DNA of 5,322 nt from Flavobacteriales bacterium UBA1995 (GTDB lineage Bacteria; Bacteroidota; Bacteroidia; Flavobacteriales_D; Sanyastnellaceae). The stretch spans positions 4,166 to 9,487 of the forward strand of contig DDCX01000019.1 in assembly GCA_002336475.1 (NCBI GenBank). Reading direction: 5' to 3'. The position numbers were made by a program, and so were the translations under genes. Below the pieces are notes generated by a model, which saw nothing but the letters and a program-made list of their open reading frames with translations, did not search any database and was not told the origin of the DNA. The first letter of the stretch is position 1, and each line of letters opens with the position of its first letter. Positions 1-5,322 of the stretch are shown here, piece after piece.

Positions 1-753
1 AAGGAACTCATCCTGATTGCACAAGACTTGACGTATTACGGCCTCGACCTCTACAAGGAGCGCCGCCTGGCCCCCCTTGTGGACGCGTTGAGTGCTGTTG
101 AAGGCATTGATTGGATCCGCCTCCATTACGCCTTTCCAAGCGGCTTTCCTATGGACGTGCTTGATGTCATGGCAGAAAAGCCCAACGTCTGCCACTACTT
201 GGACATGCCCCTGCAGCATGGAGCTGACCAGGTGCTCAAGAACATGCGCCGCGGCATCACCCGCGAGAAGACAGCCAAGCTGCTCGCTGACATCCGTTCA
301 CGGATTCCCGATATCGCGATACGTACGACGCTCATCTGCGGATTCCCGGGCGAGACAGAAGAAGACCACAAGGAGATGCTGGACTGGGTGGCCGAAAGCC
401 GCTTCGACCGCTTGGGATGCTTCACATACAGCCACGAGGAAGACACCCACGCCTACAACATGGAGGACGACGTCCCTGAGGACGTGAAGCGCCGCCGCGT
501 AGAAGAAGTGATGTCGCTGCAAGCCGGGATCAGTGCAGAACTGAATGCAGCCAAGGTTGGCAAGACCTTCAGGGTGCTATTCGACCGGAACGATGCCGGG
601 GTCTTTATCGGCCGCACCCAATTCGACAGCCCCGACGTGGACTGCGAAGTCCGTGTGGAAGCTGGAGAGGACACCTATGTCCGTCTCGGCGACTTTGCCG
701 ACGTGACCATTGAGTCCGCCACTGAATTTGACCTCTTCGGCCGCTTGGCATGA
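1..753 (+). CDS. rimO: Ribosomal protein S12 methylthiotransferase RimO, C-terminal part (5' end outside window)
   Basis: RimO is a radical-SAM enzyme with two iron-sulphur clusters that adds a methylthio group to a conserved aspartate of ribosomal protein S12 in the cytoplasm. The frame is open from base 1 (KELILIAQDLTYYGLDLY, typical of RimO), so 250 residues are present. Roughly 180 N-terminal residues are missing, including the UPF0004 domain and the CxxxCxxC cluster motif expected a few dozen residues upstream. Visible family signatures are IRLHYAFPSGFP, YLDMPLQH, LKNMRRGITREKT, RTTLICGFPGETEEDH and the FTYSHEEDT segment. The last ~65 residues (from VGKTFRV) form the substrate-binding TRAM domain, with GRTQFDSPDVDCEV and a terminal EFDLFGRLA. 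The SYSHEE-type and FDSPEVD-type segments favour RimO over the related tRNA enzyme MiaB. The TTG at 28 is an internal leucine codon, not a start. The stop overlaps the queE start by 4 bases. No frameshift is seen. Confidence 0.96.
   Translation, partial: KELILIAQDLTYYGLDLYKERRLAPLVDALSAVEGIDWIRLHYAFPSGFPMDVLDVMAEKPNVCHYLDMPLQHGADQVLKNMRRGITREKTAKLLADIRSRIPDIAIRTTLICGFPGETEEDHKEMLDWVAESRFDRLGCFTYSHEEDTHAYNMEDDVPEDVKRRRVEEVMSLQAGISAELNAAKVGKTFRVLFDRNDAGVFIGRTQFDSPDVDCEVRVEAGEDTYVRLGDFADVTIESATEFDLFGRLA
750..753 (+). other. rimO stop / queE start overlap (ATGA)
   Basis: The queE ATG (750-752) and the rimO TGA (751-753) share bases in a 4-base ATGA overlap. No purine-rich Shine-Dalgarno element is seen just upstream, where the sequence is GC-rich rimO coding (TTCGGCCGCTTGGC). 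The arrangement is commonly associated with reinitiation by a terminating ribosome, so QueE production is probably tied to RimO translation. The overlap is directly visible; the coupling is inferred. Confidence 0.8.
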
Positions 754-1355
754 ACAAGGTCTCCTACCCCGTAATGGAGGCCTTCGCCACCGTGCAGGGC
801 GAAGGAGCGCACTCCGGTACCCCGAGTTGGTTTTTAAGGCTCGGTGGATGTGACGTCGGTTGCGTCTGGTGCGACGTTAAAGAGAGTTGGGATGTGGACG
901 CTCACCCGAAACAGAGCTTAGAGGACATCGTATCGGCCGCCGTCGACAGTGGACGAAAAATCGTGGTCGTCACCGGTGGCGAGCCTGCCATGCACGACCT
1001 CGCGCCCTTGACTGCGGCCTTGCACCAAGCTGGCCTCAAGACCCACATCGAAACCAGCGGAGCGCACGCACTGACAGGGGACTGGGATTGGGTCACCCTC
1101 AGCCCAAAGAAATTCAAGGCGTGCCGGGAAGACGTCTACCCACGGGCCGACGAGCTCAAAGTGGTCGTGTTCCACCGCAGCGACATGGACTGGGCTGCAG
1201 AACATGCGGCTAGGTTACGTCCAGACTGCTCATTGTTTCTGCAGCCAGAGTGGGACAAGCGCGATGAGGCCACATTTTGGATCTTGTCTTGGATCGCCAC
1301 AAAGCCCGGATGGCGCATCAGCCTCCAAACCCACAAGTACATCGGGATCCCCTGA
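750..1355 (+). CDS. queE: 7-carboxy-7-deazaguanine synthase QueE
   Basis: QueE is a radical-SAM enzyme that converts 6-carboxytetrahydropterin to 7-carboxy-7-deazaguanine, the step that builds the deazapurine ring of queuosine (wobble base of GUN-anticodon tRNAs) and of some DNA modifications. The 201-residue product is complete. Visible are the N-terminal QGEG segment (16-19), the cluster ligands C34, C38 and C41 in a CxxxCxxC arrangement, the SAM-binding TGGEP (75-79), ETSG (101-104), SPK (118-120) and a C-terminal LQTHKYIGIP. The spacing CDVGCVWCDVKESWD is what I associate with Bacteroidota QueE, and the protein is somewhat shorter than E. coli QueE. The ATG at 750 was chosen because it overlaps the rimO stop in an ATGA arrangement and gives the expected N-terminus. 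No Shine-Dalgarno sequence is evident, so translation is probably coupled to rimO. The stop directly abuts the convergent hemF stop. No queC, queD or queF lies in the window, so the rest of the pathway must be elsewhere. Confidence 0.96.
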   Translation: MNKVSYPVMEAFATVQGEGAHSGTPSWFLRLGGCDVGCVWCDVKESWDVDAHPKQSLEDIVSAAVDSGRKIVVVTGGEPAMHDLAPLTAALHQAGLKTHIETSGAHALTGDWDWVTLSPKKFKACREDVYPRADELKVVVFHRSDMDWAAEHAARLRPDCSLFLQPEWDKRDEATFWILSWIATKPGWRISLQTHKYIGIP

Positions 1356-2273
1356 TTACTGGCCGAGCCAGTCGACGCCTTCCACGCCCTTTTTAAGCCA
1401 CCCAAGGGTTTCGGCTTGTGGAGAACCCTCAGGGGGCTCATGATCGTACTCCCAATGCCCACGAGGAGGCATGCTCATGAGAATGCTCTCGGTGCGTCCG
1501 CCAGACACCAGCCCGAAACGGGTACCCCTGTCGTGGACCAAATTGAACTCTACGTAACGCCCCCTCCGCAAACCTTGCCAATGCATGTCATCGGCATGGA
1601 CAAAACTCTGCACAAAAGGTGCAGCGCGCTCCTTGTATATGGCGGCATAATGTCCGGATAGGTCCAAGCAGAACGCCAAAGCCTCTTCGCGGTTTACTTG
1701 GCCTTCGCGGCCCATGTGATCAAAAAAGATGCCCCCAACGCCGCGAGACTCTTCGCGATGCGGAATGCTGAAATAACGATCCGCCCAAGGCTTGAAGGCG
1801 CTGTAATCGGCCACTGCATGGCGGTCACAAATGGCCTTGAGATCGCTGTGAAAAGCCTTGGCTTCGGCGGGAACGACGAAATGCGGTGTCAGGTCGATGC
1901 CTCCGCCAAACCACCACGTCCCATCGTCGAGGGTAAAATACCGCACGTTCATGTGGATGATGGGCACATGGGGATTGCCAGGATGCAACACGCTCGAAAC
2001 ACCTGTTGCCGCAAACCGTGTAGCAGAGGTGTCCAATTGTTGGGCAAGTGCAGGCGTCACTGCCCCTTCCACAGCAGAAAAGTTGAGACCTCCTTTCTCT
2101 ATGACCCTGCCCTCTTTGAGGATGCGGGTGTCTCCACCTCCTCCATCCGCACGCTCCCAATGGTCGCGTGTCAGTGACGCTTCCGCATCAAATTCCATGA
2201 GTGCCGCGACCTGCTCGTCCTGAACAACACGAAAGGACCGTTGGACCTTGGATAGAAAATCAGAATCCAACAT
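1356..2273 (-). CDS. hemF: Oxygen-dependent coproporphyrinogen III oxidase HemF
   Basis: HemF uses molecular oxygen to decarboxylate two propionate side chains of coproporphyrinogen III, giving protoporphyrinogen IX in haem synthesis; it is a soluble, usually dimeric enzyme. The 305-residue product matches the usual length of about 300. Family signatures run end to end: DHWERADGGGGDTRIL (37-52), GLNFSAVEG (62-70), HPGNPHVPIIHMNVRYF (97-113), WWFGGGIDLTP (120-130), YFSIPHREESRGVGGIFFD (167-185) and, near the C-terminus, GRYVEFNLVHDRGTRFGL and GGRTESILMSMPP. Four conserved histidines (H97, H107, H142, H172) align with those studied in E. coli HemF (H96, H106, H145, H175). The ATG at 2273 is preferred over an in-frame TTG one codon upstream because it forms TGATG with the stop of the preceding gene. 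An A-rich run 10-18 bases upstream may help initiation. The protein is unrelated to the radical-SAM alternative HemN, so this gene implies oxygen-using haem synthesis. Confidence 0.97.
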   Translation of the reverse strand: MLDSDFLSKVQRSFRVVQDEQVAALMEFDAEASLTRDHWERADGGGGDTRILKEGRVIEKGGLNFSAVEGAVTPALAQQLDTSATRFAATGVSSVLHPGNPHVPIIHMNVRYFTLDDGTWWFGGGIDLTPHFVVPAEAKAFHSDLKAICDRHAVADYSAFKPWADRYFSIPHREESRGVGGIFFDHMGREGQVNREEALAFCLDLSGHYAAIYKERAAPFVQSFVHADDMHWQGLRRGRYVEFNLVHDRGTRFGLVSGGRTESILMSMPPRGHWEYDHEPPEGSPQAETLGWLKKGVEGVDWLGQ

Positions 2274-2293
2274 CAATGCTCGTTATTTTTTAC
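2271..2293 (-). promoter_or_regulatory. hemF translation-start region: TGATG overlap with upstream A-rich run
   Basis: Read on the minus strand, the LysM-gene TGA (2275-2273) and the hemF ATG (2273-2271) share one base in TGATG. Ten to eighteen bases upstream lies AAAAAATAA (2291-2283), the most A-rich stretch near any start in this window. Bacteroidota genes often lack a Shine-Dalgarno sequence and favour A-rich leaders, so this run plausibly supports initiation at hemF. It also encodes the last residues of the upstream protein (VKNNEH), so the base bias could be incidental. Confidence 0.45.
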
Positions 2294-3853
2294 TGGCACA
2301 CCCATTTCTGACGGATTGAGCTCCACCCACTTGAAGTCTTCTTGACGCATCAACCTCACAGCTCCATTGACAAGCCCACCGCCACTTCCTTCGGCGGCCT
2401 GCCATTCGAAGGTGAACTGACCATTTTCCGGAATGTTCCATGTGCGCAAGGGGCGGCCTCCTTGGGCCAACACAACCGGCCATTCTGGTCCGTGCGCCAA
2501 AGTCCAATTCAATGCATCCCTGAGGACATCGAACGACATCCAACCGTAACCACCGGCAGGGCCTCCCCTGAGCTTAGACAACTGGCGCGCCAGGCAAAAA
2601 TGAGAAGAATCTAAGGCGCCAAAGAAGGACGAATCAGGCAAGGCACCTCCCCCATCGACCACGGTAAAGCCCACCCGCTCGCGCAAATCCGCGTCCAAAA
2701 AGTCAAACTTCTTCCAATCTCCGTCCGCGTAAACCACAAAATCTAGTGAGTCACCCAACTGAATCTCGGTCTGCAACACCCCCGCAAACGAACGGTTGGC
2801 CTTTCCACCCGGCACGACAAGGATGTTCCTTCTGACGTCTGTCAGGGAATCCCTCAAGGTCCCCAAGCCGCGAGAGGCGACCTCGACTTCGCTCAATACC
2901 AATAGGCTGTCTGCGGCAGCCTGGTGGCTCCAAGCCTCTCGGAATGCAGATTCAGCATCCAAATTGCGGATATCTCCAGTTACCAAAAGCAACACACGTT
3001 CGCCACGGTGCTGCAATGCCACATGCTGAGCCAGCACCTCCATGCGCTTTGCAACTTGGGAATAAGGCATCAAAACACCTGGCCTCCCTGCGGCCAGCCG
3101 CGCGCCCAAATCCGTTAGTGCTACATGCACCGCTCCTTCCATCCCCGGCCAAGTGCGAACCTCGAAAAACTGAGAGCGCTTCAATGGCCCCATGGCAATG
3201 TGAACGGGACCGTTGAGCCCTTCGAGGTCTTGAGGACTGCACATCAGCCCTCCAGAGGTGTCCCTGCCTGTGTCCAAAAAGCGCACTTCGAGATGGGCGC
3301 CTAGGCGCTGGTCGTCGTCCAATGCCAAACGGATGCCCGCTGCACAATCCTCTGCAATTTCACGCAAGCGCGCTTCCTGACGGCTCAAGCTGTCTCGTCC
3401 AGAAAAAAACGGCAAAAAGACGGCGATCCTTACCGTATCCAATGACCAAGTTGGCGGAAAGGGCCGTGCCCTCGAAATGGCATCTACCGCTCCGAAGACC
3501 TCATCTACCCCCACCCCTTGCTGCCCGGACTCAGGTTCTACCGCTGTGCCAGGCAAGCTGTCTTGCGCCTCCTGTGAGATCTGAACTCCCGGAGACACTT
3601 CAGGTTTGGCCACATCTGTCGCACGGGGAGCCTGAGGAAGGCGGAGCACATCTCCTTTGCGGATGCCCGATTCTGCCCATGGGTTTAATTCAAACAGCGC
3701 ATTCAGGTCCACCCCATAGGTCCGTGCAATCCCATAGGCCGTCTCCTTGCGCAGCACCTTATGTGTCGCCTGTGGTTGGGCAGCAACCTCAACAAACAGG
3801 AGCATCGCACTCAACAAAAAGCACAGGCGTTGGAGGAGGCGCATCATTCCCAT
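2273..3853 (-). CDS. Secreted LysM-domain protein with a type 1 periplasmic-binding-like region; function unknown
   Basis: The 526-residue product has no assigned function. Counting from the outermost ATG, residues 1-25 are a signal peptide: Arg near the start, a hydrophobic core around LLSAMLLFV, and a likely cleavage after VAA at A25. There is no lipobox cysteine. Residues 31-73 are one LysM repeat ([18 protein letters not shown], then LFELNPW and [11 protein letters not shown]), a fold that binds peptidoglycan glycan chains. A Pro/Gln/Glu-rich linker fills about 74-135. From about 140, [12 protein letters not shown] opens a long alpha/beta region with [26 protein letters not shown] and [10 protein letters not shown], resembling type 1 periplasmic-binding folds such as branched-chain amino-acid-binding proteins and the LpoA C-terminus. 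No permease or ATPase gene is adjacent, so a role as a transporter subunit is unsupported; a peptidoglycan-associated sensor or scaffold is an inference. Starts at 3853, 3847 and 3844 are all possible. It lies between guaA and hemF with overlaps at both ends. Confidence 0.88.
   Translation of the reverse strand: MGMMRLLQRLCFLLSAMLLFVEVAAQPQATHKVLRKETAYGIARTYGVDLNALFELNPWAESGIRKGDVLRLPQAPRATDVAKPEVSPGVQISQEAQDSLPGTAVEPESGQQGVGVDEVFGAVDAISRARPFPPTWSLDTVRIAVFLPFFSGRDSLSRQEARLREIAEDCAAGIRLALDDDQRLGAHLEVRFLDTGRDTSGGLMCSPQDLEGLNGPVHIAMGPLKRSQFFEVRTWPGMEGAVHVALTDLGARLAAGRPGVLMPYSQVAKRMEVLAQHVALQHRGERVLLLVTGDIRNLDAESAFREAWSHQAAADSLLVLSEVEVASRGLGTLRDSLTDVRRNILVVPGGKANRSFAGVLQTEIQLGDSLDFVVYADGDWKKFDFLDADLRERVGFTVVDGGGALPDSSFFGALDSSHFCLARQLSKLRGGPAGGYGWMSFDVLRDALNWTLAHGPEWPVVLAQGGRPLRTWNIPENGQFTFEWQAAEGSGGGLVNGAVRLMRQEDFKWVELNPSEMGVPVKNNEH
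3842..3853 (-). other. Cluster of three in-frame ATG codons at the guaA / LysM-gene junction
   Basis: On the minus strand the junction reads ATGGGAATGATG, with the guaA TGA at 3846-3844. The three in-frame starts overlap guaA by 10 bases (ATG at 3853), 4 bases (ATG at 3847, an ATGA overlap) or 1 base (ATG at 3844, a TGATG overlap). All give a usable signal peptide, since the hydrophobic core begins after the third Met and the MRLLQR segment. The 3847 or 3844 start best fits the overlap style of the other junctions; the outer start is used here only as the outer bound. Confidence 0.7.
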
Positions 3854-5322
3854 TCTATCGTTGCGGGCGGCTTGGAAGAAATGTCATAGACCACCCTGTT
3901 GATTCCCCGCACTTTGTTGATGATGGCATTGGACACTTCGGCCAAAAATGCATGGGGGAAATCCACCCAGTCGGCCGTCATGCCATCGGTTGACGTCACT
4001 GCGCGCAAGGCCACAGCTTGCTCATAGGTGCGCTCGTCGCCCATCACCCCCACGCTTTGAACGGGCAGCAAAATGGTACCGGCTTGCCAGACCCGGTCGT
4101 AGTGACCGTGCTCGCGCAACTTGTCGGTCCAAATGCGATCGGCATCCTGCAGCAGCCTCACCTTGTCTGGGGTGACTTCTCCCAGGATGCGTATGCCGAG
4201 CCCTGGCCCCGGGAAGGGGTGACGGCCCAGCAATTCCTGTGACATGCCCATTTCGCGGCCCACCCTGCGCACCTCATCCTTGAACAACATGCGCAGCGGT
4301 TCCACCACTTGCAACTTCATGTAATCGGGCAAGCCCCCCACATTGTGATGGGACTTGATGGTGGCGCTTGGGCCTCCCGTGGCCGACACGCTTTCGATGA
4401 CATCGGGATAAATGGTCCCTTGCCCCAACCACTTTACACCGTCGAGTAAGCCACTTTCGTGGTCGAACACGTCGATGAATGTGGCTCCGATGGCCTTGCG
4501 CTTGCCCTCTGGGTCTGAAACTCCGGATAAGGCCGCGTAAAAGCGGTCAGCAGACCGAACGCCTTTGACGTTGAGCCCCAGGCCTTCATACCCTTCGAGC
4601 ACTTCTTCAAACTCGTGCTTGCGCAGCAGTCCGTTGTCCACGAAAATGCAGAAAAGGCGGTCACCAATGGCCCTGTGCAAGAGCATCGCTGCGACACTGG
4701 AGTCGACTCCTCCGCTCAAACCGAGCACCACGGGGTCATCTCCCAGTTGCGCTTTGAGCTCTTCAACCGTGGAATCCACAAAGTGTGCCGGGGTCCAATC
4801 TGCTGCGCAGCCACAGATGCTGTGGACATAATTGCGCAAAAGCGTGAGCCCTTCTTCACTGTGGTACACCTCGGGATGAAATTGAATGCCCCAGGTGGGC
4901 TCCTCATCAAAGGCGAATCCTGCAAACTTTACATCCTGTGTAGAACAGGTCACCCGGGCTTGATCTCCGATCGACTGGATTGTATCCCCGTGGCTCATCC
5001 AGACTTGCTTTCCTTCGGTCATCCCCTGAAAGAGGCGGTCAGAACTGTCGATGTGGTTCAGATGAGCCCTGCCGTATTCCCTGCTGTCGCTGGCCTCTAC
5101 CAGCCCTCCAGCATCTTGGGCCAGCCATTGGGCTCCGAAACACACCCCGAGCACAGGCCAATTCCCACGCACTCCCTCCAATTCAGGCGCTGGGGCATTG
5201 GCATCACGCACGCTGTGCGGACTGCCGGACAAGATCACACCCTTCCAAACCCGGCCGAGTGCATCGTCCTGAGGAGCGGTATCCAAGAGGGCCTTCCAGT
5301 CCCCGTTCCAAGGCTTGATTTC
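3844..5322 (-). CDS. guaA: GMP synthase (glutamine-hydrolysing) GuaA, N-terminus outside window
   Basis: GuaA aminates XMP to GMP using ATP and ammonia from glutamine, the last step of de novo guanine nucleotide synthesis in the cytoplasm. The frame is open to the right edge (EIKPWNGDW...), giving 492 residues; by comparison with remembered family members about 30 N-terminal residues are missing, including the ILDFGSQ start. The class I glutamine amidotransferase domain shows GVILSGSP, the nucleophile in VLGVCFGAQ (C61 of the visible part) and the catalytic His/Glu in [13 protein letters not shown] (H149, E151). The ATP-pyrophosphatase domain has the PP-loop [10 protein letters not shown] (SGGVDS at 203-208), [33 protein letters not shown] and [15 protein letters not shown]. 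The dimerisation region ends in [15 protein letters not shown], the usual GuaA terminus. The TTG at 5286 is an internal leucine codon. All visible catalytic motifs are intact. The stop overlaps the start of the LysM gene by 1 to 10 bases, depending on which start is used. Confidence 0.98.
   Translation of the reverse strand, partial: EIKPWNGDWKALLDTAPQDDALGRVWKGVILSGSPHSVRDANAPAPELEGVRGNWPVLGVCFGAQWLAQDAGGLVEASDSREYGRAHLNHIDSSDRLFQGMTEGKQVWMSHGDTIQSIGDQARVTCSTQDVKFAGFAFDEEPTWGIQFHPEVYHSEEGLTLLRNYVHSICGCAADWTPAHFVDSTVEELKAQLGDDPVVLGLSGGVDSSVAAMLLHRAIGDRLFCIFVDNGLLRKHEFEEVLEGYEGLGLNVKGVRSADRFYAALSGVSDPEGKRKAIGATFIDVFDHESGLLDGVKWLGQGTIYPDVIESVSATGGPSATIKSHHNVGGLPDYMKLQVVEPLRMLFKDEVRRVGREMGMSQELLGRHPFPGPGLGIRILGEVTPDKVRLLQDADRIWTDKLREHGHYDRVWQAGTILLPVQSVGVMGDERTYEQAVALRAVTSTDGMTADWVDFPHAFLAEVSNAIINKVRGINRVVYDISSKPPATIEWE

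Noticed and set aside
92..487. Second plus-strand frame of 131 codons inside rimO
   Set aside because: The +1-shifted translation is rich in Ser, Thr, Arg and Cys with no motif, while the rimO frame carries the conserved sequence throughout.
1358..1372. Inverted repeat ACTGGC-CGA-GCCAGT as a bidirectional terminator
   Set aside because: The stem is only 6 bp and neither strand has a following T-run; it also coincides with the last hemF codons (W-L-G-Q-stop). It is noted in the findings but not called as a terminator.
1391..1417. TTTTT run next to the inverted repeat AAGCC...GGCTT as a terminator
   Set aside because: The T-run precedes the hairpin on the plus strand and becomes an A-run after it on the minus strand, so the order is wrong for intrinsic termination in either direction; the region codes for the hemF C-terminus.
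1698..2177. Plus-strand open frame of 159 codons antisense to hemF
   Set aside because: It lies inside hemF, whose protein signatures are continuous across the region; the antisense product has no family-like motif.
2274..2276. TTG codon as the hemF start
   Set aside because: It is immediately followed by an in-frame ATG that gives the TGATG overlap; an ATG is preferred and the product differs by only one residue.
3322..3993. Long plus-strand open frame of 223 codons antisense to the LysM gene and the end of guaA
   Set aside because: It lies wholly opposite two well-supported genes, spans their junction, and its translation is Pro/Ser/His-rich low-complexity sequence with no recognisable domain; this is typical of an antisense shadow in GC-rich DNA.
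5284..5286. TTG as the guaA start
   Set aside because: The frame stays open to the window edge, and the upstream residues (EIKPWNGDW) match the position after the first beta strand of the amidotransferase domain; the real start is beyond the edge.

Overview
The window is ordinary chromosomal core DNA, most likely from a member of the Bacteroidota. Three things point there. The GMP synthase and 7-carboxy-7-deazaguanine synthase read like the Bacteroidota forms (for example the QueE motif LGGCDVGCVWCDVKESWD and the GuaA C-terminus [13 protein letters not shown]). A secreted LysM plus periplasmic-binding-like protein sits directly behind guaA. No gene start has a clear Shine-Dalgarno sequence. 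By eye the G+C content is in the high fifties, which is high for the phylum. I cannot name a genus; an aerobic, Flavobacteriales-like lineage is only a guess. The oxygen-dependent HemF shows that the organism can make haem when oxygen is present.

Layout. Plus strand, left part: the 3' portion of rimO (runs in from the left edge, ends at 753), then queE (750-1355), overlapping by 4 bases. Minus strand, rest of the window, read right to left: guaA (runs in from the right edge, ends at 3844), a LysM/periplasmic-binding-like secreted protein (stop at 2273, start within 3844-3853), and hemF (start at 2273, stop at 1356). The two groups converge, and the stop codons of queE and hemF abut at 1355/1356. 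Every base of the window is therefore inside a coding sequence. There is no intergenic stretch, and I see no RNA gene, mobile element, CRISPR array or long repeat. Promoters for both groups must lie outside the window or inside coding sequence.

How the genes work together. RimO and QueE are both radical-SAM iron-sulphur enzymes serving translation: one methylthiolates ribosomal protein S12, the other makes a deazapurine precursor of queuosine in tRNA. The minus-strand group joins GMP synthesis, an envelope protein of unknown role and haem synthesis. These have no obvious shared pathway, but all three are joined by overlapping stop and start codons, which suggests one transcript with coupled translation. 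The LysM/periplasmic-binding-like protein is the only gene without an assigned function and is the best candidate for new biology here. The remaining genes look intact and conventional, apart from the two cut by the window edges.
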